Assembly: GCA_021441665.1 (NCBI GenBank) | Contig: JAGYYN010016463.1 | Span: 1-22,284 of the forward strand | Length of the DNA stretch: 22,284 bases | Source: Euplotes cf. woodruffi 2 WChen-2021 | Taxonomy: Eukaryota; Ciliophora; Spirotrichea; Euplotida; Euplotidae | Direction: 5' to 3' | Shown: positions 9,672 through 20,896 of the stretch, in pieces | How positions within the stretch are numbered: the first letter of the stretch is position 1 | Layout of the letters: each line of letters begins with the position of its first letter | Program-made: the position numbers and the translations under genes | The notes under the pieces: model-generated | Told to the model about the DNA's origin: nothing | The model's database searches: none | The model's input: the letters and a program-made list of their open reading frames with translations, nothing else

Positions 9672-10240
9672 ATTATATCGAATTAAAAATAATAAAATAT
9701 CAGAAGAGTTACAAAGTCTATGTGGTTAGCAGCAAATTAAGTGCTTTTACTATATATAAAGTAGTGTTTATTTTTTAACCTTAATTGACGTAGTGATGCT
9801 AGTGTGAATGTATTTATTTGGAGAAAGAACTCAGTCCCATGCTTACATCTTTTATTATTCAATATTTATTAATCGATGATGCTATTTAGACATAGAAAAG
9901 GTAAAAAGCATAATGAAGCAATGTGCAAATGAACTTCCAGAAAAACTTCTTTAAACAACGTCAATAATGCAATTTTGATTTCAGTTGAATTGCTTTGATT
10001 ATATTTCTTGCTAATAAGTTTGGCTTGACGACTAATTCTAATAAAATGTTCAATTTTTGATTTCACAAAAATTATTATTAATAGTAATTTTAGATTAAAG
10101 TTTGATTGGACTATTTTGAGTCAAGTTATTAGATTTATATTTTATTATTAATTAATTTACTTAACCAAGTATTATTCATTATTATTAATCAAATAGAAAA
10201 AATTTTTATAATAAATTTATTGATATTCAAAATTTTAAAT
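9672..10240. other. AT-rich spacer between divergent genes
   Basis: This lies between the 5' ends of the CNBD and channel genes and should hold both promoters. A minus-strand frame at 9869-10066 is open for 65 codons but has no ATG, so I do not call it a gene. No repeats of note and no telomere repeats. Confidence 0.5.
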
Positions 10241-13200
10241 ATGAAATTTGAGAAGAAAGAAAAGAATAGAAGCGAAGGAGATATACTATTTGAAGAGATG
10301 GTTGACACAAACAAAAGTAACAAAATCACTCCTTTCAAATTGCAACTACGCAAAAGCTTAGAGTCAGCAACAGTCAGAAATGTTATGGATTTCCTTTAAC
10401 AGTATCTTGACCTTATTTCTTTCTGGATTTTATTTATATTCAACTTATAATCCAACAGATTTCCGAGATGGAAGCATGGACTGGTACAACTATATATGTT
10501 TTTTGGTTCACTGGTACTTCTTAGTCGAATACGTACTTAAGCTGTATATTTCTCAAAACATAATCAACGATTTTCTATCTTCAAATAGTTTTCTGGACTT
10601 CATGACAACAGTTCCTTTTATTTGAGTTGCACTTTCCTTCGGTATTACTAATAATGACTACAACAACGCGTTTATTATATTCACGAGGATGTTTGACATT
10701 TGGAGGCTGTTTACCCTTTCGAAATTCGTGAACTACATTCACGACGAAGATAATCAGGTGCTCTTAAGTAATGTGCACGTCATATTGAGTCTAGTGCTCT
10801 GTGTGACTGCACTAATAAAAACAGTCGACGACTTGATGGATCAAGATGCCTTTTACCAAAATATTAACAAGTTTCACCACGAGTTCTTCTTTATCATGAC
10901 AACAGTCAGTATCATAGGCTACTCAGGCCCTATGGCTGAGACCGCCCCGAGAATCACTGTGATCTTCGTGATCATTTGGTCTATCAGTGTAATTCCTTCA
11001 AACGCAGGAGAGATCGTAAATATTATATCAAAAAGGAGTAAGTACGCTGACTACAAGTACAAGTTGATCACAAAAGTGCCGCATATTGTGCTAATCGGCA
11101 ATGTATCAACTAAAAATGCTAAAAACTTCTTTGACGAGTACTTCCACCCCGACCACGGTAGCATAATCCGACATTGAGTGATTGTCAAACCAACAAGGCC
11201 TGACAAGAAAATGGAGTACATGCTTGAGTCTTCAAAATATATTTCCAAAGTGCACTATATCGAGGGAAATCCACACGAAAAGGAGACTTTCAATCGAGCG
11301 AAGCTTGATAAAGCGACGAATGTTGTGATAATGTGAAACAACCTGACTTCTGATCCTTCGAAAGAAGACGCAAATACAATTTTACAAACGATGGTGATCA
11401 AAAAGTATCTAAAAACCCATCCGAATTCCCAATGAATGGTAAGACTGCAGTTACTGAACCCCGAGAGTATAATGCACTACGAGCTCTCGCTGAATAAGGA
11501 GACCAAAAACGACCAAATAGTTTGAATCGAGAACTTGAAGCTCAGTCTGCTCGCTAAAAGCTGCACGACTCCCGGACTGATCTCGCTTATTTCAAATCTC
11601 ATAAAGTCGTGAGATGAACCCCCAGATGAGTCAAAACTCCCAAAAGGCAAAGAGTGGGAATGGCTGTCCGAGTACTGGGAGGGTAAGAGCTACGAAATAT
11701 ACCGAGTGCAGATCCCGAAGGAAACCATGGAGAAAAAGTTCAACGAAATATCGAATTATGTGTTTAAAAACTACAAATGCATTTTATTCGCACTTGAAAT
11801 CGCAGAGGCAGAGAAGGACAGCGGACCAATTATGCTCAACCCTGGAAGTTACAATAACAGGATGCTCAGTAAGACTAAAGTCAAGTACAAGTACTACGGG
11901 TATATGATTGCTGACAACCTCGAAGATGCAGAGAAAATATTCTCAAAGACAAGCGATCCAAGAAAACTTGGAAATGCTGAAAAATACCTTAACCTCGGAA
12001 TCATTACTTCTCACGAGGAATTTCTGGAAAGAAACAACAGCGACCGACTTATCGGTGACCCAAATGCCCTGTATTATTCATCTGAAGACGAAGATGAAGA
12101 TTTAGACGATGAAAATGAAAACGAGCTCGATGTTGAAAATCTTGAAGGAGACTGGGTCCATTTTTGCCAGTTGACCCAAAATCCTGTGAAACTCGAAGAT
12201 ATTAAATTCAATACTCTCAAAGATTCAAAATTAGCAAAAGACCACATTATTATCTGAGGAATAGTCGAGAATATGCGAGGATTTGTAGTTCCGCTGAGAT
12301 CAACTCACATTAAAAACCTCTCTCCGATTGTAATTTTTAATGAAGAAGAGCCTTCGCAACAGCTATGGTCTCAGCTTTCTCGTTTTCCTCAAATATATTT
12401 TGTGAGAGGGTCTGCACTTCGAGAAAACGACTTGGATAAAATAAATCTTGAAGATGCAAAATTGGTTGTTATTTTATCCCCGATGATCAATCGAAAAGTG
12501 CAGACTGATAATCCATCAAGCGGCAAAAATGAATCATCTGAGTCGAGAACTTTAGACGACCATGATGATTCTGTGCTCAAAGAGGACAATAAAGATGAGG
12601 ATGCGATTAAAGAGAAATAAAGAAAAGGAGGAAGAAAGCTTAATGGATGCTCAGACGATATTCAAATACAACATCATCAAGAAAAGAAATAAATAAAGTC
12701 AGAATTATTACTGAACTTTATAGCCACCAAAACTTAGCTTACCTCGATGATCCGAGCATCTACAATGTAATGAATGAATATGGGTACGATCAGACGCCTA
12801 TTTTTGCAGCAGGAGAAGTGTATTCATCAAGTCTCATGGACTCGCTTGTTTGCCAGGCCTGATACAACCCAGCACTCATCACAGTTTTAAAGTACTTGGT
12901 AATTGGTGAAACAAGGAGATCTCTGCATAAATAAAAACTTGCTAACATTTGGAAAAGAGTTTTCAAAAATCAAAACAAGTAACCTGTATCAAGTCAAAGT
13001 ACCTGATCATCTTATCGGCTTGAAGTTTTCTAAATTATTCAAGGAGTTTAGGTAATGAAATTTTACTTTAATATTTTTGTAACCAAATAAATTTGAGATT
13101 AAATATTCTTGCTTTTAGCCTTGAGAAACAAATGATTCCACTTGGGCTTTACAGAAGTGATAAAATTTCAAAAGAACGAAATAATTCAAAATACGATGAA

Positions 13201-13788
13201 ATGCAAATTAAAAACTCAGAAAATATCGTGAACTATGTTGTAACAAATCCAGATCCAGATACAATTCTTCGAGATACAGATATTGTCTTTGTGCTTGCAC
13301 ATGAAGATCCTGACGAGCGAAGAAATGAGTTTGATGATAATGCAGCGAACAATCTTCATAAAGTAAGTGCAAGCTAAATTGCAGTAATTACATCGTTTAA
13401 TATCATCACTTATCTTATTCGTTTTCTTACTCACTGTATCACAATTGTAAAGGAACAAGAGAAAAATTTAAAAATGGAGGGACACTCTAGCTTAATAACT
13501 CCTGCAAACGGACTAAGCATTAATGACCAAAGGAAAGTGGACGCGATTAATTTTTACACGAAAAAGACGAAATCTGAGTTTTTTGAAGCAGTGAGTAACC
13601 TGCAGTCAAGAATCCAGAACATTCAAGACGACATTATGCAGCTGCACAAACAGCTGAACAAAAAGAGCACTCACATGATTAAGCACGTGATCAATGAAGT
13701 TTCAAATACTATTGAGCAGGTAGCAAGAGAGGAGAAGAGGTTTGGAGACGACAGACGCACCAAAAGTAAGTTTGCATCTGAAGACTAA
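10241..13788 (+). CDS. BK/SLO-like K+ channel with RCK domains, four +1 frameshifts
   Basis: Membrane ion channel of about 1135 residues. S1-S6 lie between residues 50 and 290: S1 (LTLFLSGFYLYSTY), S2 (YICFLVHWYFLVEYVLKLYI), S3, an S4 with only two Arg (TRMFDIWRLF), S5, pore helix and filter (TTVSIIGYSG), S6. Cytosolic RCK modules follow, starting VPHIVLIGNVSTKNAKNFFD. DQIVCIENLKLSLLAKSC matches human KCNMA1 DDAICLAELKLGFIAQSC, and UGA encodes the Cys aligned with the human one. The usual late-RCK sequence MDSLVCQACYNP is present, as is an acidic run at 12085-12145. The filter reads GYS where K+ channels have GYG. The +1 sites are CTT_TAA_C (10397), AAA_TAA_A (12618), AAA_TAA_A (12694) and AAA_TAA_A (12932). 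Introns are 46 nt (13052-13097) and 90 nt (13363-13452). The last exon is a coiled coil (FYTKKTKSEFFEAVSNLQSR) ending at TAA 13786-13788. Confidence 0.9.
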
Positions 13789-13968
13789 CATCTACTATCT
13801 AAGGTATGAATTATTTAATCAATTTATTGCTAAAACATACAAAGCTTAACTCACTAGCCAACGCAATATTCAGCAAGAATATCGATGAGAATAATTAATA
13901 TCAAAATTATTAATCTTTATATAATTGAGTATAATTTAATTATATTTGTTGTTTCACAAGAAAAAACT

Positions 13969-14592
13969 ATGGCTTCAAATAAAGTATTACTAAACGATGG
14001 AAAATTCGTGGCTAAATCAAATGATAAGCAGTCTGGTCAACGAATTTGATTGAATTTTAGTGGAGATCAGCACAACCTCAACTCTAATGTGTTCTATAAT
14101 GCTAGATCTCCTTATGAAAATGAACATCATAGCTTTATGGTTTTAAAAGCATCATCAAGCAAATCAGCTAAAAGATGTATCACTTATTCGAATCAGAAAG
14201 ATAATAGTAAAGTGAAAAGATCGAGATTGAAAGACTACAGCTGCTATTTAAATGCAGACACAGCGAGTAAAGATAACTTCAACTGGACTCATCAGTTTGA
14301 GTCTAGTTTATATGCACATAGCTATGCTTCTTTACAAACTTGTAACTCATTTTGCATCAAAGATGGCAGGAGTGAGTTATGTGGCAGAAGAGACAGCAGC
14401 AATAGGAGGAATATTAACTTGTGCAGCAATACAGAATATAAACATCGCAGCCAGAAGTGATTGAGAACTAATGCTAATAAACAACATTGCAAAAGTAGCA
14501 GCAAAGTAAAAGGTCAGTGAGAGATAATTTTTGCTAGGTATTTAGTAACTTTCTCTTTGCACTTAGATATTTACCGATGACTTCTCGAATAA
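13969..14592 (+). CDS. unknown protein; frame choice uncertain
   Basis: From ATG 13969 (MASNKVLLNDGKFVAKSNDK) the frame is open for 207 codons to TAA 14590-14592 when UGA is Cys. That length is unlikely by chance in DNA this AT-rich. The protein is Ser/Asn/Lys/Cys-rich and unrecognised. A second frame overlaps the 3' half (14252-14509) and codes an Ala/Ile-rich helical-looking protein (KMAGVSYVAEETAAIGGIL, then AAIQNINIAARSDCELML). That frame reaches the same 3' exon by a 33-nt intron starting at its GTAAAA. Either the second frame is a shadow, or the first gene switches frame somewhere I cannot place. No neighbour explains its role. Confidence 0.5.
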
Positions 14593-14713
14593 AAAGTCAT
14601 TTAAAGTGATATTTTTTATTCATAAGCATACTCTACAGAATATACGATCTCTTACTTTAGGTCATAAATTTTAAAATTATTAAAAAATAAATACGAAATT
14701 ATATGATATAGAA

Positions 14714-16644
14714 ATGAATACTATTAAGAGGTTAAATAATAAGTTTTATCAAAAAGACAATCTTTTCAACGAAAGTGACTCAATAAAAATAAACTTACCG
14801 AGTACAAAACAAATCCACGGCTGATCTTTTAATCGAATTAAGAATTTTTTGCGGCATAGTTCAGCAAAAAGGATTAATAGAAAAATAGATACAGCCAATA
14901 AATCAAATTGGTAGCTCTGCTAACCCTGATTTATCAATATATTCAAGCCATGGTGAGACCTACAAGTATATTTTAAATAAATCAAGCGAATCGCAAACTC
15001 CTTCATCGATAAAGTTGAATTCCTTCAGCAATGATAGAGAATTATTGAAATCTTCAAAATTAAGTTTTCACAATAGTAAAAAGACTATTGTAGCAGCTGA
15101 AAAACTAAATGTTTATAAGCAAAAGTTTTCGATTTCTCCTCAATTTACATCCGCCAATACTCCGTCGTTTAAGAGAAAGCGGTCCATGGGTGTCAGCAAT
15201 AGCAAAGAGTCTGTATGAAAGGTATCCAGCAAGCAGAGAGGCAAAATACAGAATATTATCAACTTTATCCAGAGACAAAAGAAAATCAAGCAGCAGAAAG
15301 AAAAGTCAAAGGGCAAGCAACACATCTTGAGCAAAGTCCATAGCACTGAGCTATCCAATATCAAAGATCTTAGTTGTTATAATCTTACTGCTCAAGATGA
15401 TGTCCAAGATCAAGATTGCCAAGATTTATTGGTTATCAAGGACGATAGCTTTGATAATCCTCAAATTAATATAAAACACTGAGACCAGACTTCATACAGT
15501 CCAAGTCCCGCTTTACAAGTACAAAATGAGAAATCAGCATTTTGACAGGGAAACAGCAAAGATAGGTCAAATCAGATTTGTGAAGATGGGAGTTTATATC
15601 AAAAACAGTGACAGATTGTGGCTCCGAATTTGCAAAAAGACAGACAGCTAAATCTACACAACCTAAAATGAGATAAAAACGATGACAGCAGCAGCGAATG
15701 CGTTGCAAGTTGAACTATACAGGAATGGACACAAAATAAAAGCAAATTATTAAATAGCTACGAAATAGATGGAGATTTAAAACTATTTGACAGCAGTCAA
15801 GATTCAGATAGTACTACTAATCGGCAAGTAAATCGACTCGCAGAGGAACAACGAGACGATGGTGAGGAGTTTTATGTAATAGTGAACTATTTAGAAAATA
15901 ACACTGAAGGCAGTCCGGATATCATTACTGAAAAGCAGATATCAGAATGCTTCGATAAAGTTAAATAGCCAATTTTATAAACGAAACACTTTCAATTCAT
16001 TTGAATTTATTCAAAAAGTCCTAAATGAATTGGCATTCTATGTCGATAGCGATTGAAAGCAGAGATGCTTCGACGATTTAAAACAAACTTTGTTAGAAGA
16101 ATTCTCAGAGTCGCCGATATTAATACAAGATGAAGGTATTTACAATAATCTCCGACTAGTTGAAGAATACAAAGCCCAGTAATAAAATAAAAGCGAGTTA
16201 ATTAAATATAGACCTGGCTCTAGTGATCTCTTCGATACAAGAAATCACAATTCAAATCTATTTAATAGCGATTGTGACATATCAAACAAACCTGATATTG
16301 GGTGAGTATCGAATCACCACAGAGACATTAACAAGACTCCATGAGGTCTCTTCGACTCTTATAAAAACGATTCTTGAATCAGCGAGGAAGAGAGCAACGA
16401 GCCAATGACTCCGTGATTTTTCAAGTCTTGCGCCAGATCAAATGATGACAGCTATTGCTTTTCACAGCCAAACCAAGTTTCTTATTCCAAATTCAGAAGT
16501 AACGAAAAATCTGTAAAAGAGACTGATCTCAATACACCAGACGATCAAAGGATCAAAATGATTGTTGAGATCTGAAATACTGACGAGACGAACGAGGGAA
16601 AGGAAAGCAGCTGTGCAATCGGCACATTCAGATGTAGTGACTAA
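14714..16644 (+). CDS. large Ser/Asn/Asp/Gln-rich protein, unrecognised
   Basis: About 631 residues from ATG 14714 (MNTIKRLNNKFYQKDNLFNE) to TAA 16642-16644. TGG_TAG_C (TAG 14912-14914) needs a +1 shift to continue as SSANPDLSIYSSHGETYKY. Then a single frame is open for about 350 codons, with about ten UGA codons, as far as AAA_TAG_C (TAG 15966-15968). The shifted frame continues SQFYKRNTFNSFEFIQKVLN. A 33-nt intron (16179-16211, GTAATA to ATATAG) removes two in-frame TAA codons and joins EEYKAQ to PGSSDLFDTRNHN in the same phase. A basic coiled stretch (QRQKKIKQQKEKSKGKQHIL) lies near residue 190; the rest looks disordered. No domain recognised. The gene structure is well supported; the role is unknown. 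An alternative frame over 16210-16505 also looks protein-like but needs a different, less coherent splice. Confidence 0.7.
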
Positions 16645-16750
16645 ACTCATCTTCAACATTTAAAATATCAAAAAACAGCTTAGATAATTGTATTACTCTT
16701 ACTGAATTTATTCGCTACTTGAAATAATAATATTATTTTGTATCGATAAA

Positions 16751-16955
16751 ATGGACTTAAACTGAGAAAGAAAATTTAAGGAAGACTTAGACTCAGCTGT
16801 TCCTCACTGTCAATCAGTAAAAGTAAATTTGCTATTTTTATTCGATAATAATTCACATTTTTATAATTATTTATAAAGTAAAGCAAAGGGTGATTAAATT
16901 ACAGATTGAACTCGATATCCTTTGAATTCGAGTCTTTCTTATTTTTAACCGTTAA
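16751..16955 (+). CDS. possible tiny gene, 45 residues
   Basis: From ATG 16751: MDLNCERKFKEDLDSAVPHC, then a proposed 67-nt intron (16817-16883, GTAAAA to TAAAG), then QRVIKLQIELDILCIRVFLI and TAA at 16953-16955. Without the intron it ends at a TAA after 41 codons. It uses one or two UGA codons as Cys. The charged start looks coding; the AT-rich end may not be. It could also be an upstream exon or a chance ORF. No family recognised. Confidence 0.3.
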
Positions 16956-16977
16956 TTTATTTAAAAATAACTGAATA

Positions 16978-17455
16978 ATGAGTAAAAATGTAAAGGCGGC
17001 CTCGGAGTCTGGATCCGATGAAGAATTCACCCCTGGAAATGGCTCTTGAAAATAAATCAACCGTAAGTCTTTATTCTTACGGCTTAGTCTGAAAGAGACA
17101 GGCTCACCGACTCTTTTTGTAAAAAGGAGATCAAAGTCGCTAAGAAAGAAGTATTTGACTTAGTCATGGATAGCCTCAATATTGCTGGCCAGTGGTATGA
17201 TATAATTTAGGATTTATTTAGACACCTGGATTCAGAGACATCAAGAGATAATCACAATAAGAAAAAGAAAAGACAAACTAAACGAAATAAAATTAATAAC
17301 TCTGTTGATACGAAGAAACGGAATACTGTTAAAGCAAGTATTAAGAAAAGAGAGTTAAAATAACCTTAAAAAAATATTTTCATCCAAATATAATGAAGAA
17401 AAGCTAAACAAATAAAAAGAAAAATAAAAAGAGAAACACTAAATTTTGATTGTAA
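16978..17455 (+). CDS. small lysine-rich protein with +1 frameshift(s)
   Basis: Starts ATG 16978 (MSKNVKAASESGSDEEFTPG, then NGSCK). AAA_TAA_A (TAA 17053-17055) is a +1 site giving KSTSERDRLTDSFCKKEIKV after a 25-nt intron (17063-17087). A 27-nt intron (17195-17221) joins MDSLNIAGQ to CHLDSETSRDNHNKKKKRQ. The first possible end is TAA 17361-17363 (110 residues), but it too follows AAA. Shifting at AAA_TAA_C there and at AAA_TAA_A (17413) keeps a Lys-rich frame open (NLKKIFSSKYNEEKLNK) to TAA 17453-17455, giving 140 residues. I give the longer span because AAA_TAR acts as a shift site throughout this window. The basic tail suggests nuclear location or nucleic-acid binding; no known domain seen. 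Confidence 0.7.
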
Positions 17456-17523
17456 GCTTATTTTACTTAGTTATTTTAAATATTAAAAAATTACATTTAT
17501 AGAAAAATGTAATTTAATTATTG

Positions 17524-18991
17524 ATGTATAATTATTTCAAGATCTTCGATAAATATAATTTTAGCAGTCGCCAGTATAAAAATAACAAAAACTTAATCCA
17601 CAAAAACCTCGTAAATTGCTTGAAGTCATCTATTTCTCAGTCGGAGATATCAAGCAGCAGTTCAAAAGGGAGTCAATTTATAAGTAATTCAAATGAAGAG
17701 AATAAATACAGCTCTGACAAAGCAATTTCTAGTGAATATCATCACCTCAACAGCAAAAGTGACTCCAGTAGTGAATATAATGATCTATCTGATGATTTTA
17801 TTGCGTCAGGGATGCAAAATAATTTAAACCAGTCAGTTCTGCAGCATCAATACCCTCATCCATCTCAACATGGTTTCAAAATGAATAATTTTGGAGATTT
17901 GAACTCAGATTTTTACAAAAACTCAAAATATTTTGATCTAAATACAGAAAGGACTACGAATGTTCCGTGATTGAAGTCCCAAGGTATTCCGAATAGAAAT
18001 AAAGATGCATGCATTATGTCAGGCAACTTCTCAATTGCTAATTCGATGCCGAATTTAGTAATAGACCCGACCTTTATGTGTACAACAAAGCCACCAGAAG
18101 CAACGAATGGGACGAACCCAGAAGACTATTATGAAAGTCTTCGCGAGTATTACAAAAGCTCGTTCTTTCCATTCAGCAACGACATGCTGAAAGATCTCGT
18201 CAGCCAGATCGACATCTACATCCAGATGTTGCTTCAGACACTGCTTGCTGCGAAGGACACCAGCCAGCAGTACCAGCTTTACATATTGCTGTACGATTTT
18301 ACAAGGAGGAAGGAGTCGATTTTGAATTCTCTAAACCTTCCAAAATTCGAAGTTCCGTGGGTGTATCCAAAGAAATCAGGCGGGGAGAGAGGAGAACCGC
18401 TGCAAATCCACCCTCAAGTGTCTTTCTACCAAGCCCCAGTACTGGAATACGCGTCTGAGATAATAACAATGATAGGAAAGTAAGTACTGGGGTTAACCTG
18501 TAGGATCGATAGCGCAGAACAACTCAATCAATTTTTAAGCCAGTACAAGCCACTCATCAAAGAGTACTTACTGCCGGATGCCGAAGCAACTCAAATTAAA
18601 AACATGAGGAAGTTCTCACCATGCGATGACAAGTTCTTGCTCCAAGGAATCAAAGAATTCGGTTATAAGTAAAACTAAATTTTATCAGTTTCGTAATAAT
18701 ATTAATTTATTAGAGACACTGCAAAAATCCAGCGGTTTTGGCTTCCTGATAAATCAGAAAGTGAAATAAAACACCGGTACAAGAACTTGACATGCGGCAA
18801 AGCTGAAAACAATATTATTAAATAATTGGAAAAATGACAGTAAACAGCTCGATCAACAAGAGAAAGATAAGCTGTTAAAAGCAGTTGATTGGTTTGGTGA
18901 GACAACTCGGTGGAGTTTGATTAATCACTGATTTTTTCCTGAAAAATCACAGCAGTTTTTGAAGAATGCATTCAGCCACATGAATCGTTAA
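17524..18991 (+). CDS. Myb/SANT-domain protein, GON4L-like
   Basis: Nuclear protein of about 465 residues. The first 160 residues are Ser/Asn-rich and disordered. A conserved helical region follows (YYKSSFFPFSNDMLKDLVSQ and the lines after it, to YILLYDFTRRKESILN). Then come two Myb/SANT-like modules. The first reads FSPCDDKFLLQGIKEFGYKD and IQRFWLPDKSESEIKHRYKN, ending AENNIIK; this order, with LP.K and the N.IK end, resembles the GON4-like family. The second reads LDQQEKDKLLKAVDWFGETT and RWSLINHCFFPEKS. Introns are 24 nt (18480-18503) and 45 nt (18669-18713). AAA_TAA_T (TAA 18823-18825) is a +1 site between the two modules. The stop is TAA 18989-18991. The first ATG is 17524. The Myb-like call is good; the GON4L assignment is from memory of the family and less sure. 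Confidence 0.8.
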
Positions 18992-19141
18992 AGACTGATG
19001 CATATCATATTAAGTATACTCATTACTTATTTAAATTTCAATATGGTCCCAAAACCTTATCAAAAATCTATATTGAAATATTTTTGGCTATTGCTCGAAT
19101 GATTAGTCACTCTTCCATTATCAGCTGATTAAGTTTGCGAA

Positions 19142-19575
19142 TTACTCGTTATCATTGTTTTCGCTTTCATGTCGTGAGAGATGAGATCCTTTACCGACAG
19201 ACTTGTTCTCGTCAAACATGACCTTCTCCTTTTTCTTTTCCAAAGTATTGCTTTCTTTCTTCGCGACGTGGAGGAGGGTCTGAGAGCTTTCTAAGATCTT
19301 GGTAAATGCACTGGACATTTCCCCAATGTTGGTGTCGTACTCTTTTCTCAGCTCAGACTTCTTTTTGAGGGAATCGTTAAGCTCGCTGAGTCTGATTGAC
19401 AGAGCCTGGATGTTATCTTCGATCTCTTTCTCTAAAGGATTAAAGACGGAGGGTTACTGTGAGCTTCGGTTTGGTTGATTTCGTCCTGAATTTCACTCCT
19501 ATCGATCTTCATGCTCTCCAGGTTGTTGATCAGGTCAGTCATGTAGTTCTGCATCGTAGCTCCTTGAGTTGACAT
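19142..19575 (-). CDS. SSNA1: SSNA1 / DIP13 homologue (microtubule and basal-body coiled coil)
   Basis: Small coiled-coil protein that forms fibrils, binds and branches microtubules and sits at centrioles and basal bodies in other eukaryotes; a natural fit for a ciliate. It has 135 residues against about 119 in human. The start MSTQGATMQNYMTDLINNLE parallels human [20 protein letters not shown], and KILESSQTLLHV parallels the family's KILESSQTLLSV. The whole is a continuous coiled coil with a charged tail. One 26-nt intron (19432-19457, GTAACC to CTTTAG) removes an in-frame TAG and joins EAH to KKEIEDNIQAL. There is no frameshift site, unlike most neighbours. ATG at 19575, stop TAA 19144-19142. 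This is the clearest orthologue in the window. Confidence 0.93.
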
Positions 19576-19681
19576 TTCAAATTTCAAAATATTATATTTC
19601 AAAAAAATATTAAAAATCAGATATATTTGACAATTGAATAATTTCTCTATTTGTCAATGTTCTTCTTGTACGCAGCTGTAC

Positions 19682-20813
19682 CTATAGTGGGTCAATAAAG
19701 TTACCGATTATATCTTTTTGAGTTAGGTAATCATCTACTTTATGCTTTACATTTTTTAAGCGTTGTTTTTGTTTCTCTTTTGTCTCCAAGTAAAGGCTTT
19801 ATTTAGGATTAAAAAGGACATCGTCTATTTAACATTTACCTTTCGCTATCCATTGCTTCCTTTGCTTTTAAATACTCAAACGAGTCAATTTTAATTTCTT
19901 TTGAATTATATTTCGAAGAGTTCGGCACTGTTCACAGTGACAGTTTGTCATTATATCCATTTAAAAATCCATTTATGGTCAGAAGTTTGAAATCAAGTTC
20001 TGAGATCGAGGTTCCATCTCTACCAAAATATTCTAATTCACTTACTTGACGTTATATCGTTTGTGCATGTCCTTATCAACTCGCATTTTGATTTTAGAAA
20101 TACTGAATTTATTTTTATACTTGTCTTCAATATTCTTGAGCCTTATGAGCATTTCTTTATTCTGTTCCTGCAGTTCTTTTTTGCTTTTCCTCTGCTGCAG
20201 TTTCTTAATAAAATCTTTATTCTCCTTTTTGCGCAGTTTGTCTACCTGTCTTGCAAAAGACCTGAAGATTATAAGGAAACCTTACTCGGCGCCTTGATTG
20301 TGGTTGCTAGAAAACTCGCTTGATTCAGATTCTTCAATTCGGACTGACTTCTTGGGCTTTTCAGCTTCAGGGATATGTAAGTCAGGCTGAAATTGGTCTT
20401 CAGTCGCTGAAGAACTTGAAAACTCAGAATTATCCTTATCTATAGTCGTGTCGTTGTTTCCTATGAAATTTGCACGATTAGCAAGTACTTGAATTCAACC
20501 GGGGCCGCGATAGCTCATTCTTCTTGATTTGTGTTCGATCCGCAAGCACTTTCATTGCTATTTTTTGAGAGTGCTTCCAAAATGCAAAAATCGCTTCGTT
20601 AAATTTCAAAAACTTCGGCTGGGTGCTTTGATTTAATAGCTTTTGAATGCTCTCCTTTTGAGCTGTTGAATTTAGATTTCCACTGTTTTTGAGTAAACTT
20701 GCTCTTCTTAGTGTATTTCTGTTGAGTCTTTTCAAACTTGTTTTGCTCTTTGTCTTCTCTGCGCTACTTTCATTATTCATTTTCTCTGTGATTTGAGTTT
20801 TCAGCACTGGCAT
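19682..20813 (-). CDS. coiled-coil protein, five exons, unrecognised
   Basis: About 336 residues from ATG 20813 (MPVLKTQITEKMNNESSAEK). Four introns close in phase: 28 nt (20461-20488), 24 nt (20262-20285), 26 nt (20020-20045) and 43 nt (19797-19839). The N-terminal third is basic and Ser/Asn-rich, the middle is acidic (EKPKKSVRIEESESSEFSS), then a long Lys/Glu/Gln coiled coil follows (FARQVDKLRKKENKDFIKKL, then QQRKSKKELQEQNKEMLIRL), and the end reads KHKVDDYLTQKDIIGNFIDPL with its stop TAG at 19684-19682. No frameshift site is needed. Standard-code ORFs show only exon 1 (20478-20813). No named family recognised; it could be a cytoskeletal or ciliary linker. The stop lies 107 bp before the ATG of the SSNA1 gene on the same strand. 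Confidence 0.75.
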
Positions 20814-20896
20814 GTTTGATTCAGATTTGTCTTTAAATTAGTGTAAATTTTGAATTAAAACAGTAATGATTATCATACCAAATATCGAATTGTTGT

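Noticed and set aside
9869-10066. Minus-strand ORF of 65 codons
   Set aside because: No ATG start, no splice or shift context that extends it, and no family similarity.
16210-16505. Alternative frame with a good-looking helical protein (ISSIQEITIQIYLIAIVTYQ)
   Set aside because: The 33-nt intron at 16179-16211 joins the neighbouring frame in phase and keeps the Ser/Asn/Asp-rich, UGA-containing style of the rest of the gene.
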